NCBI RefSeq assembly: GCF_024623785.1
Contig: NZ_JANKBZ010000028.1
Location: forward strand, 62,001 to 126,000
DNA: 64,000 nucleotides
Direction of reading: 5' to 3'
Origin: Archangium lipolyticum
GTDB taxonomy: Bacteria; Myxococcota; Myxococcia; Myxococcales; Myxococcaceae
Of the stretch, positions 34,435-43,078 are shown in pieces; positions within the stretch are counted from its first letter, which is position 1; every line of letters begins with the position of its first letter. The position numbers and the translations under genes were made by a program. Below the pieces are notes generated by a model. It had not been told where the DNA came from, did not search any database, and saw only the letters and a list, made by a program, of their open reading frames with translations.

Positions 34435-36237
34435 TCAGCCCGAGAAGACCGAGCGGCGCTCCTTGAGCAGGGCCTGGAGCATGCCCTGGATGGACTCGCG
34501 GGTGCGCTCGGTGAGCCGCTGCACCTGGGACATGTCGTCGGCGGCCTCCGGTGGCAGCTCTCCCATGCCGATGGGCTCGCCGAAGCGGATGGTCCACCGG
34601 GCCGGCAGCGGCGGCGGCGTCAGGGGCAGGTAGGGAAGCCCCAGGAAGCTGGCCGGAAGCTTCCCGAACAGCGGTGCCGTCTCCTCCGCCCCCACGATGG
34701 CCACCGGTACGATGGGCGCTCCCGTGCGCAGCGCCAGCTTCACGAAGCCACCCCGGCCGAAACGCTTGAGCTGGTAGCGCTGCGCGAACGGCTTGCCCAA
34801 CCCCTGGATGCCCTCGGGGAAGACGATGACCGGGCGCAATTCGTCCAGCAGCCTCAGCGCGTTCTCCGGGCAGGCCCGCACCGCGCCCAGCCGGTTCATC
34901 AGCGTGCCCAGCATCGGCGCGTGGAAGACCTGGTCCTCCGCCAGCCAGCGCGCCTCCTGCAGGTCGGGCCGCTCCCGCGACAGGGACTGTTGCAGCATCG
35001 GCCCGTCGAAGGGCAGCGCCCCCGAGTGGTTGGCCACCAGCAGCACCGGCCCCGCCGGCACGTGGCTCGCCCCCTGCACCGACACCCGCCAGTAGCGCTC
35101 GTACAGGAAGTCCAGCACCGGCTGCAGCACGTTGCCGAGCGCCGCGTCCTTCCCGTACTCGTCGATGGCCGTTCCGCCCCCCATCCCCAACCCAATCCCC
35201 GTCAGCGCCGCTCCCAGCAGCCCCTGCGCCGAGCTCACCGTCTTGCTGAACCGCTCGCTCGCCACTGCCTGGAACGCCACGTCCTTCGCCAGCGACATCA
35301 GCCCCGCGAACCGCTCTCCGAACCGGCGCGGCTCGGCTCCCGGGGACTCGTCCGTGAAGAAGACCTCCGTGTGGCTTCTCGCCACGGGCAGGGCAGGGGC
35401 CAGCGCGGCCTCCACCTCCACCTCGATCCGGGCCTCCACCTCGGCTTCCGCCTCGCTGCTCGGCGCGTACTCGTCCCGGCTCCCGTCGATCACCTCCACC
35501 GCCACCACTTCCGCCACCGGTCTCGTCGCCGCGTCTTCGAATCCGGGCACGGTGACCGCGGCGGTGGACAGCGCCTCCCCGATGGCGTCCTCCAACTCCC
35601 GGAGTGTCTCCGCGGCCGTGAGTGCCTCCGCCGCTCGCTCCAGCAACTCCTCGTCCTCCTCCGATTCCTCGGACCCGGACGGCACGGCGGGGGCCTCGGG
35701 CTCGCGCGCGGCCGCTGGCTCCTCGACGGTGGGCCGTTCCTCCTCACGAGCCTCCGCCCGTACTGGCTCGGGGGTTGGAGGCACCGGCGGCTCGACCGGG
35801 AGCGCCATTTCGGCCGCGGCGGCGCTGACCGCCTTGGGCGGTGTGCGCACCTCCGCCTGGGGTGGCACGGCCTCGGGGGCGGCCTTCTCCCTGGACGGCG
35901 TGGCCTTCTTCGCGCGAGCCCCCGTCGCGGACGCGGGTGCTGATTTCGGCTCCGCCGGCTTGTGCGTGGTGCTCCTGGGCGTCGCCGCCTTCTGCTCCGC
36001 TGGCCTGGGCGTGGCGTTCGCCGCGGGCTTGGGCGCCGACTTCGGCGCGGCCGGCTTGGGCGCGGCGGCCCGGGCGGCGGGCTTCTCCTTTGGCGCGGGG
36101 GCCTTCTTCGCGGCCTTGGCCGGCGGCGCGGACTTCTTCGTGGCTGGCGGCTCGGCCTGGGCCTTCTTCGGCTCCGCGGGCCGCTGTGCGGCGCCCCTCT
36201 GGAACGGGTCGTTCCCGAGCACTCCCTTGCTGGCCAT
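34435..36237 (-). CDS. PlsC-like lysophospholipid acyltransferase with long low-complexity N-terminus
   Basis: 600 residues. The C-terminal part (about 370-600) is a glycerolipid acyltransferase domain with NHSGALPFDG near 403 (the His and Asp of the NHx(n)D catalytic motif) and FPEG near 474, typical of enzymes that acylate a lysophospholipid or related alcohol at the inner membrane. The first 160 residues are almost only Ala, Pro and Lys, resembling histone H1-like tails, followed by an acidic Glu-rich stretch to about 300, roughly 350 residues more than a plain PlsC-domain protein. Start chosen at 36237: GGAGGA lies just upstream and the ATG is 2 bp past the previous gene's stop. The frame is open further upstream, but that overlaps the neighbour. 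Substrate unknown. Confidence 0.85.
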   Translation of the reverse strand: MASKGVLGNDPFQRGAAQRPAEPKKAQAEPPATKKSAPPAKAAKKAPAPKEKPAARAAAPKPAAPKSAPKPAANATPRPAEQKAATPRSTTHKPAEPKSAPASATGARAKKATPSREKAAPEAVPPQAEVRTPPKAVSAAAAEMALPVEPPVPPTPEPVRAEAREEERPTVEEPAAAREPEAPAVPSGSEESEEDEELLERAAEALTAAETLRELEDAIGEALSTAAVTVPGFEDAATRPVAEVVAVEVIDGSRDEYAPSSEAEAEVEARIEVEVEAALAPALPVARSHTEVFFTDESPGAEPRRFGERFAGLMSLAKDVAFQAVASERFSKTVSSAQGLLGAALTGIGLGMGGGTAIDEYGKDAALGNVLQPVLDFLYERYWRVSVQGASHVPAGPVLLVANHSGALPFDGPMLQQSLSRERPDLQEARWLAEDQVFHAPMLGTLMNRLGAVRACPENALRLLDELRPVIVFPEGIQGLGKPFAQRYQLKRFGRGGFVKLALRTGAPIVPVAIVGAEETAPLFGKLPASFLGLPYLPLTPPPLPARWTIRFGEPIGMGELPPEAADDMSQVQRLTERTRESIQGMLQALLKERRSVFSG

Positions 36238-36239
36238 GA

Positions 36240-37202
36240 TCAACTCCTCCGCATCGCCGCCACGGCGTCCCGGGCGTGGAACATGGGGATGAAGCCGAGC
36301 TCTTCTTCCGCCCGCTCGCCGTCGGCGACCCAGCCGTAGTGCATGTAGTCGAGCAGCGCCGTGGGGAACCCCGGTCCCCCCAGCGAGGTCATCGTCTTCA
36401 GGGCCGCCCGGTAGAAGGGTCCCGGCAGGGGAAGCGGTTGCCCGCCCGCCTCCCGGATGAGCGCCGACAGCGGCAGCACTCCCCGGCCCACGATGTTGAA
36501 TTCGCCCTCCGCGTTGGCGCTGAGGGCCTGGTACAGCGCACGGGCCGCGTCCTCCTCGTGCAGCGCCTGCCAGAGCGGATCGTACCCGAGCAGCGTGGGC
36601 ACCACCCGGTGCGACAGCATCCGCGTCGCCGGGTTGTTCATGTTCGGTCCGAACAGCGGCGCGAAGCGCAGGACGATCACCCGCGTCTCCGGGTGGCGCT
36701 CGCGGAAGGCGCTCACCTGCTTCTCCACCTCGACCTTGTCGGTGACGAAACGGCTGCCGGGGCACCCCATGAGCGGAGTGTCCTCGCTCAGCAGGGCTGG
36801 GTGCTGGCCTCGCGCCCCGTAGAGCGCCGTCATCGAGGGGACGATCAGCCGTGGCACCCGGGCCCGCCCCACCGCGCTCAGCACGCTCATGGTGCCGATG
36901 ACCTCCAGCTCGTGCGCCAGCGAGCCGTCCCGCACCGGCCCGTACAGGAAGGCCAGGTGGTAGAAGATGTCCACGGGCAGCTCCGCGAGGGCGTCGGACA
37001 GCTCGCTCTCCGCGTCGTGCCGCGTGAGGTCCACGCGATGGAAGTCCACCTTGTCTCCGGCGGGCTTGGCCACGTCGAGGACCAGGATGCTCTCCACGTC
37101 GGGGTCGCGCTCCAGCAGCGGTAGCAGCAGCCGGCCCAGGTCACCGGCCGCGCCCGTCACCGCGATGCGCAGCCCCCCCTTGCTCGCCTGTGTCGCTTCC
37201 AT
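36240..37202 (-). CDS. NAD-dependent epimerase/dehydratase (extended SDR family)
   Basis: 320 residues from the ATG at 37202. The Rossmann dinucleotide loop GAAGDLG is at 17-23, and the fold continues through a VDLTRHD-type segment and a hydrophobic strand leading to PSMTALYG, where the Ser and Tyr of the SDR catalytic set would lie. The family reduces, epimerises or dehydrates nucleotide sugars or related carbonyls; the substrate here is not evident. The frame stays open to 37271, but those extra 23 residues precede the Rossmann strand and lack conservation features. It lies immediately upstream of the acyltransferase (2-bp gap), so the two form an operon, perhaps for modifying a lipid. Divergent from mutL across about 100 bp. 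Confidence 0.85.
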   Translation of the reverse strand: MEATQASKGGLRIAVTGAAGDLGRLLLPLLERDPDVESILVLDVAKPAGDKVDFHRVDLTRHDAESELSDALAELPVDIFYHLAFLYGPVRDGSLAHELEVIGTMSVLSAVGRARVPRLIVPSMTALYGARGQHPALLSEDTPLMGCPGSRFVTDKVEVEKQVSAFRERHPETRVIVLRFAPLFGPNMNNPATRMLSHRVVPTLLGYDPLWQALHEEDAARALYQALSANAEGEFNIVGRGVLPLSALIREAGGQPLPLPGPFYRAALKTMTSLGGPGFPTALLDYMHYGWVADGERAEEELGFIPMFHARDAVAAMRRS

Positions 37203-37303
37203 AAAGGAGAGGGCGTGATAGCTCAGTTCCCCCACGGTTGTCAGCCGCGATGCGTCAGGATTCCTGGCCAACTTCGCGGGTCCTCCGCATGATGTGACTT
37301 CTC

Positions 37304-39196
37304 ATGGCACGTATCGCCCTTCTCAGCGACACCCTCATCAACAAGATCGCCGCCGGTGAGGTGGTCGAGCGCCCCGCCTCCGTCGTGAAGGAATTGGTGG
37401 AGAATTCCATCGACGCTGGTTCCCACACCGTGCGAGTGGCCCTCGAGCGAGGGGGACTCGGGCGCATCACCATCTCGGATGACGGGCACGGCATGGGGCC
37501 GGAGGACGCGCGGATGTGTCTGGCGCGCCACGCCACCAGCAAGCTGCGCCAGCTGGACGATCTGTTCACCATCAACACCAAGGGCTTCCGGGGCGAGGCG
37601 CTGCCGGCCATCGCGTCCGTGTCGCGCTTCACGCTGCACACCGCCGAGCCCGACGCCCAGGTGGGCACGCGGGTGGTGGTGGAGGGGGGCAGTGAGCCGC
37701 TGGTGGAGGAGGCGCCGCCGCGGGTGGGCACGGTCATCTCCGTGGAGGACCTCTTCTACAACACGCCGGCGCGGCGCAAGTTCATGCGCCGGGAGTCCAC
37801 GGAGCTGCAGCACGCGGAGGAGGCCGTCATCCGGCTGGCGCTCGCGCACCCGGACGTGTCCTTCTTCGTGGAGCACGGGGGCCAGCAGCTCTTCACCAGC
37901 CCGGCGAGCCCGGGAGATCCGCGCGAGCGCATCGCCGCGGCGCTGGGGCCGGGGGTGCACCCGCACCTGGTGCCCGTGGAGGAGCGGCGGCTGGGCGTGA
38001 CCGTCACCGGACACATCGCCTCGCCCGAGTACACGCTGCCCAACGCGCGCGGCATCTACACCTTCGTCAACCGCCGCTACATCCGGGACCGGGGCCTCAA
38101 CAGCGCCATCCAGCGCGCCTTCCAGGAGTTCCTCGCCGCCGGGCGCCAGCCGGTGGTGGTGCTGTTCATCGACATGGAGCCCCGGGCGGTGGACGTGAAC
38201 GTGCACCCGCAGAAGCTGGAGGTGCGCTTCGCCGATGCCCGGGGCGTGGGCGACGCGGTGAACGCCGCCATCGTCCGCGCGCTCCGGGCCGCGCCCTGGC
38301 TGGGCAACAAGGGGGATGGGCTCGCCCCCGAGCCTCCCCGGCAGGCCGCCCACTACGCCATGGCCGTGGAGCGCTTCCTCACCCGCGCGCAGGAGGCCAC
38401 GTGGGGTGCGCCGCTGCCGCTGCCCGGCACCCAGGACGCCCCCGGACCCGGGCCCGCGGCGGAGTTCCCCTTCGCCCCCGGGCCCTCGTCGACAGGGCCC
38501 GGCTTCGGCTCCACCTTCGCGCCCGCCTCGCCGCTGCCACCGGGACGCACGCCGGCCTTCGGCCAGGCCCAGCCCCAGCTCAACGAGGCCCCGCCGCCGG
38601 GCTACTTCGGCGCGCTGCGGCCCATGGGCGTGCTGGGGGAGCGCTTCCACGTCTGCGAGGGGCCCGGTGGCACCCTGGTGGTGCTGGACGCGCACGCCGC
38701 CCTGGAGCGGGTGCGGCTGATGACCTTCCAGAAGGCCCTGGAGGACGAGAAGCCCCCCGTGCCCACGCTCTTCGGCGCCACGGTGGAGCTGCCCGTCCCG
38801 GTGGCCCGGTCACTGGTGGAGGGCCGTGAGGCGCTCGCCCGGTTGGGGCTGGAGGTGGAGCCCTTCGGGGGCACCACGCTCGCGGTCAAGGCGCTGCCGC
38901 CCTCGCTGGTGGGCGCGGACGCCCGGGCGCTGCTGGAGGCCCTGGCCCGCGCGCTGCCTCCGCCCGGCTCGGCGCTGGACGCGGTGGCCCTCGCCGAGTC
39001 CCTCCGGGTGCTTGCCTGCCATGCCGCGCGCCACGCCGAGGGCCAGCTCAGCGACGGCAAGCTCCGGGCGCTGCTCGGCGAGCTGGACGCGGCGGACTTC
39101 CACCCCTCGTGCATCCACGGCACCGTGGTGGTGCTCGAGGTGCCGCTGCTGGAGCTGGAGCGTCGCGCGTTGCGGCCGCCCGGCCCGAGACCCTGA
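37304..39196 (+). CDS. mutL: DNA mismatch repair protein MutL
   Basis: 630 residues. MutL couples MutS mismatch recognition to strand incision. The N-terminal GHKL ATPase is complete: the ELVENSIDAG helix holds the catalytic Glu and Mg-binding Asn, followed by DDGHGM and GFRGEALPAI. A Pro/Gly/Ala-rich linker spans about 345-430. The C-terminal dimerisation domain has remnants of the endonuclease set found in MutL proteins of bacteria without MutH: DAHAALE in place of DQHAxxE, ACHAAR, and SCIHGT in place of the CPHGRP-type motif. Nicking activity is thus uncertain. Start at 37304 places IALLSDTLINKIAAGEVV at the usual extreme N-terminus; no strong ribosome binding site is seen. It ends 12 bp before a convergent peptidase gene. 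Confidence 0.97.
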   Translation: MARIALLSDTLINKIAAGEVVERPASVVKELVENSIDAGSHTVRVALERGGLGRITISDDGHGMGPEDARMCLARHATSKLRQLDDLFTINTKGFRGEALPAIASVSRFTLHTAEPDAQVGTRVVVEGGSEPLVEEAPPRVGTVISVEDLFYNTPARRKFMRRESTELQHAEEAVIRLALAHPDVSFFVEHGGQQLFTSPASPGDPRERIAAALGPGVHPHLVPVEERRLGVTVTGHIASPEYTLPNARGIYTFVNRRYIRDRGLNSAIQRAFQEFLAAGRQPVVVLFIDMEPRAVDVNVHPQKLEVRFADARGVGDAVNAAIVRALRAAPWLGNKGDGLAPEPPRQAAHYAMAVERFLTRAQEATWGAPLPLPGTQDAPGPGPAAEFPFAPGPSSTGPGFGSTFAPASPLPPGRTPAFGQAQPQLNEAPPPGYFGALRPMGVLGERFHVCEGPGGTLVVLDAHAALERVRLMTFQKALEDEKPPVPTLFGATVELPVPVARSLVEGREALARLGLEVEPFGGTTLAVKALPPSLVGADARALLEALARALPPPGSALDAVALAESLRVLACHAARHAEGQLSDGKLRALLGELDAADFHPSCIHGTVVVLEVPLLELERRALRPPGPRP

Positions 39197-39208
39197 CGGC
39201 CTCGGGCT

Positions 39209-40222
<1,014 letters not shown>

Positions 40223-40269
40223 CTACGGTGCGCGACCTGCCTGTAGCACCCTGACGCGAGGAAGAACGC

Positions 40270-40428
40270 ATGCGCGGCGTGATCACCCTGCGGGACGTGG
40301 TGGCCAACCTGGGCGTGGTCCGCCGGGAGTTCGGGGCCTTGTGCGTGGTGCGGTGCCTGCTCGCCACGCTGTCCCGCCGCCGCACCACGTTCCTCGAGGT
40401 CGCGCTGCGCCTGAACAAGGACTCCTGA
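40270..40428 (+). CDS. Small hypothetical protein (52 aa) coupled to outer-membrane protein gene
   Basis: A 52-codon frame with a clear GAGGAAG ribosome binding site six bases before its ATG, ending 3 bp before the ATG of the beta-barrel gene. The product is basic with a hydrophobic middle containing two Cys; it starts MRGVITLRDVV and ends LRLNKDS. No family is recognised. Spacing, ribosome binding site and GC-biased third positions support a real, translationally coupled gene. Confidence 0.6.
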   Translation: MRGVITLRDVVANLGVVRREFGALCVVRCLLATLSRRRTTFLEVALRLNKDS

Positions 40429-40431
40429 CCG

Positions 40432-41121
40432 ATGCGCCGTCTCACCCTCCTCACCGTCCTCCTCGCCGCCACGAGCGCCTCCGCCCAGGAGGAGCTCGCG
40501 CAGCTCGATGGGGTGGGCCGCATCTCCGTCCAGGCCGGCTGGCGGCTGACCTCCAACGACACCTTCTACGACAGCTTCTACGCGCTGCCCGACTACCGGG
40601 GGCTCGAGAACCCCGCCCGCTCCTCGCCGGGTGGACCCTTCCTGGCGGGCTCCTTCGCCTACGCGGCCTCGGAGTTCATCGAGCTGGGGATCGATCTCTT
40701 CGCCACCGGCGAGCAGCTGCGGCTGACGGGGGCCCCCACCATCACCAACGTCACCTACGGCGCGCTGGTGGGGGTGCGCTTGCAGACGCTGCTGGACTTC
40801 CTGACGCCCGAGGGCGTGGTGCCCTTCATCGGCATCCAGAGCGGTCCCACGCTCGCCTACTCGTTCGCCGAGGATGTGGGGCGCAAGGAAGTGCTCACGC
40901 AAGCCTGGGTGGGCACCGTGGGAGCCACCTTCCGCTTCTCCCCGCGCTGGGGACTCACCGCCGAGTACCGCCTGGCCTTCGCCCGCGGCCAGAGCGCCTT
41001 CAACACCCGGGAGGCCTTCAAGAACCTGGCCTCCTACAACGCGGGCGGCAATTGGTTCGCGCTGGGGGTGACGTACATGTTCGCCCCGGAGCCGGATCGT
41101 CCATTCACCTCGCCTCCCTAG
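40432..41121 (+). CDS. Outer-membrane beta-barrel-like protein
   Basis: 229 residues with a Sec signal peptide (about 1-19, cleavage after SASA before QEE). The mature part has alternating hydrophobic/aromatic strands, for example GWRLTSNDTFYDSFYAL and RFSPRWGLTAEYRLAF, and a final strand ending in aromatic and hydrophobic residues near WFALGVTYMF, all typical of an eight-stranded OmpA/OmpW-like barrel. Function unknown. Translation probably follows that of the 52-codon gene 3 bp upstream. Confidence 0.75.
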   Translation: MRRLTLLTVLLAATSASAQEELAQLDGVGRISVQAGWRLTSNDTFYDSFYALPDYRGLENPARSSPGGPFLAGSFAYAASEFIELGIDLFATGEQLRLTGAPTITNVTYGALVGVRLQTLLDFLTPEGVVPFIGIQSGPTLAYSFAEDVGRKEVLTQAWVGTVGATFRFSPRWGLTAEYRLAFARGQSAFNTREAFKNLASYNAGGNWFALGVTYMFAPEPDRPFTSPP

Positions 41122-41252
41122 CAGGGTGGCGCTTGTCTGGCCCCCTGCCTTCGAGGGATGAACCGGAAATTCCTCGGGGTGAGGGGCCTGTTCCTGGGGC
41201 CGACACACGACGGGTGTGAAAAATCAAAGACCCGCCCGAGGGAGCCCCTACG

Positions 41253-42272
41253 ATGCGCGAAGAGGCCGAGATCATTTCCGGGCCCAACAGGAAGATGTCC
41301 ATGGCTGCTGCTGAGACGAAGCCGGAGCAAAGCAACAAGGAACTGAGTGAGATCCGCAAGGAGGTCATCGAGGCCCGCAACCTCGTGATCAAGACGGACA
41401 GCTTGCTCAAGAACCTTCACGCCGAGGTGAAGGCCATTGGCAAGCGTCACGAGGATCTCCAGAAGCGGCAGTGGATCTCCTCGGGTGTGGCGTACGCGAT
41501 CTTCGCGGCATTGTGCGTGGCGGGCGCGGTGATGGTGAGCTCGGCGAAGACCTCGACGGCGAGCGCCGAGCGCGAGCGGCTGGAGAAGACGGTGGCCGAG
41601 CTGACGTCGCAGCTGGACAAGCAGCGCACGGAGGTGGCGGCGGTGCAGGTGTCCCAGCGCGCGGCGGCCGAGGTGTACCGGCTGATGACGAACCTGCCGG
41701 GTGACGAGCGGCTCAAGGGCGTGGACGAGCTGGTGAAGCTCGACACCTCGAAGCTGACGCAGTTGGAGCGCCATGCCCTCAACGACAAGGCGACGCAGCT
41801 GCGGCGTGAGATTGGTGACGCGGCGTTCGAGCGGGGCAAGACGGCCTTCCGCCGCAACGACATGAAGGCGACCATCGAGGAGATGTCGCGCTTCGTGGCG
41901 ATGAATCCTCCGGCGGAGCAGCTCATGGACGCGTCGTTCTTCCTGGGCGTGGCCTACAACATGGAGAAGAAGCACGACCAGGCGGTGCCGCTGCTGACGC
42001 GCTTCATCGAGGGCGACCGGAAGGCGAAGAACCGCGACTACGCGATGCTGCTGCTGGCGCAGTCCTTCCAGGAGACGAACCAGCTGGACAAGGCGCTGCA
42101 GATGGCCAATGACGGCGTGGTGCAGCATCCGGCCAGCGAGTTCATCCCGCAGTTCCGTGGCCGTATCGCGACGGTGCGGCGGGCGATGTCGGGTGGCACG
42201 GCGGCGGCTCCGGCTCCGGCGGCGCAGCCCGCTGCCCCCGCGGCGCAGCCGGTGGCCCAGCCCGCGCAGTGA
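41253..42272 (+). CDS. Membrane-anchored coiled-coil/TPR-like protein
   Basis: 339 residues. A hydrophilic N-terminus with a helical heptad-rich segment (about 27-68) precedes one transmembrane helix (about 75-95, SSGVAYAIFAALCVAGAVMV). It is followed by a long coiled coil (about 100-135) and helical repeats resembling TPRs (about 180-310). The C-terminus is Ala/Pro/Gln-rich. It is probably an inner-membrane scaffold facing the periplasm. Start is ambiguous: ATG at 41253 has GGGAG eight bases upstream, while ATG at 41301 has AGGAAG six bases upstream. Not recognised beyond these features. Confidence 0.75.
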   Translation: MREEAEIISGPNRKMSMAAAETKPEQSNKELSEIRKEVIEARNLVIKTDSLLKNLHAEVKAIGKRHEDLQKRQWISSGVAYAIFAALCVAGAVMVSSAKTSTASAERERLEKTVAELTSQLDKQRTEVAAVQVSQRAAAEVYRLMTNLPGDERLKGVDELVKLDTSKLTQLERHALNDKATQLRREIGDAAFERGKTAFRRNDMKATIEEMSRFVAMNPPAEQLMDASFFLGVAYNMEKKHDQAVPLLTRFIEGDRKAKNRDYAMLLLAQSFQETNQLDKALQMANDGVVQHPASEFIPQFRGRIATVRRAMSGGTAAAPAPAAQPAAPAAQPVAQPAQ

Positions 42273-42279
42273 GCCTTCC

Positions 42280-42313
42280 TCCCTCTCCCTCTGGGAGAGG
42301 GCCGGGGTGAGGG
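42280..42313. repeat. GC-rich palindromic repeat element (third copy of the recG repeat family)
   Basis: A short imperfect palindrome, CCCTCTCCC then GGGAGAGGG, followed by a CGGGGTGAGGG tail. It begins 8 bp after the TPR gene's stop. The same 32-34 bp unit occurs twice inside recG (56763-56848). Elements of this form are scattered through many GC-rich bacterial genomes. Confidence 0.8.
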
Positions 42314-42326
42314 TTGTCCCCTTCGA

Positions 42327-42359
42327 GGGCCCGGGTTCACACCCGGGCCCTTTTCTTTT
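42327..42359 (+). terminator. Strong intrinsic terminator
   Basis: Ten-bp perfect stem (GGGCCCGGGT / ACCCGGGCCC), four-base loop TCAC, then TTTTCTTTT. It ends the transcript of the TPR-like gene and lies just after the palindromic repeat. Confidence 0.92.
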
Positions 42360-42403
42360 CCGGAAAATCACAATGGGCGAAGGGTGTGTCACAATGAGGG
42401 GGC

Positions 42404-42994
42404 ATGTCCCTCCAGCCCGCCATCCGCGGCTTCGTCTGCAGGATGATCCTCGAAGGGGCCCGGGCGCTGCCGGCCGACAAACAGCGCCGGGTGTTGCCAC
42501 GGGTCCCCGAGCAGACGCTCGCGCTCATTGAATCCACCCCCCGGATGGGGTGGGTGCCGATGGAGGAGAGCATGAAGCTCACCGAGGCGCTCCATGCGGC
42601 GCTGGGCACTCCGGGCTTCCGTCAATTCCTCTCCGAGCAGTCGGAGCGCATGGCGTCCTACCCGCTGCTGCAGACCTTCTTCGATGGCGCGGTGCGGCTC
42701 TTCGGCCTGACGCCCCAGGCGCTGCTCAAGTGGTCCACCTACGCGTGGGAGCAGGCGTTCCGCGACAGCGGGCGGCTCGTGTACCAGCCCCACCGGGAGT
42801 CGACGGAGGGGGGCAGGGTGGAGATGAGGCTGGAGGACGTCCCCCCCCTGTTGCTGCTCGAGGGGACCTTCGCCCAGGCGCTCGCGGGCGCTTTCGAGAT
42901 GTTCCTGCGCCGCTGCGAGCGCAAGGGGAGGGTGGAGTTGCGCGATCCCGGCCCGCGGGCCACCCGCTTCGTGTACGACGTCTCCTGGGAGTAG
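42404..42994 (+). CDS. Hypothetical protein resembling a myxobacterial paralogous family (TIGR02265/DUF2378-like)
   Basis: 196 residues, cytoplasmic, no signal peptide. It has a helical N-terminal two thirds with MGWVPMEESMKL and a C-terminal beta-rich part ending FVYDVSWE. Overall length and the closing strand motif resemble the roughly 190-residue family expanded in Myxococcales genomes, with unknown function. It starts after the terminator at 42359, so it is its own transcript, and is followed 84 bp later by a kinase gene. Family assignment is from memory of its pattern. Confidence 0.65.
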   Translation: MSLQPAIRGFVCRMILEGARALPADKQRRVLPRVPEQTLALIESTPRMGWVPMEESMKLTEALHAALGTPGFRQFLSEQSERMASYPLLQTFFDGAVRLFGLTPQALLKWSTYAWEQAFRDSGRLVYQPHRESTEGGRVEMRLEDVPPLLLLEGTFAQALAGAFEMFLRRCERKGRVELRDPGPRATRFVYDVSWE

Positions 42995-43078
42995 CGTCAC
43001 CCATCAGGGGGGATGTCGCCGGGAGGGTGTGTCGCGGACTCGCCTTGCCGTCCCGGCTCCCGGAGAATGGGGGGGCGT

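Noticed and set aside
36238-36765. Upstream extension of the acyltransferase frame
   Set aside because: Overlaps the epimerase-like gene in another frame, while the ATG at 36237 has a strong ribosome binding site.
41158-41346. 62-codon plus-strand ORF
   Set aside because: Arg/Pro/Ser-rich, no good ribosome binding site, and overlaps the start of the coiled-coil/TPR-like gene.
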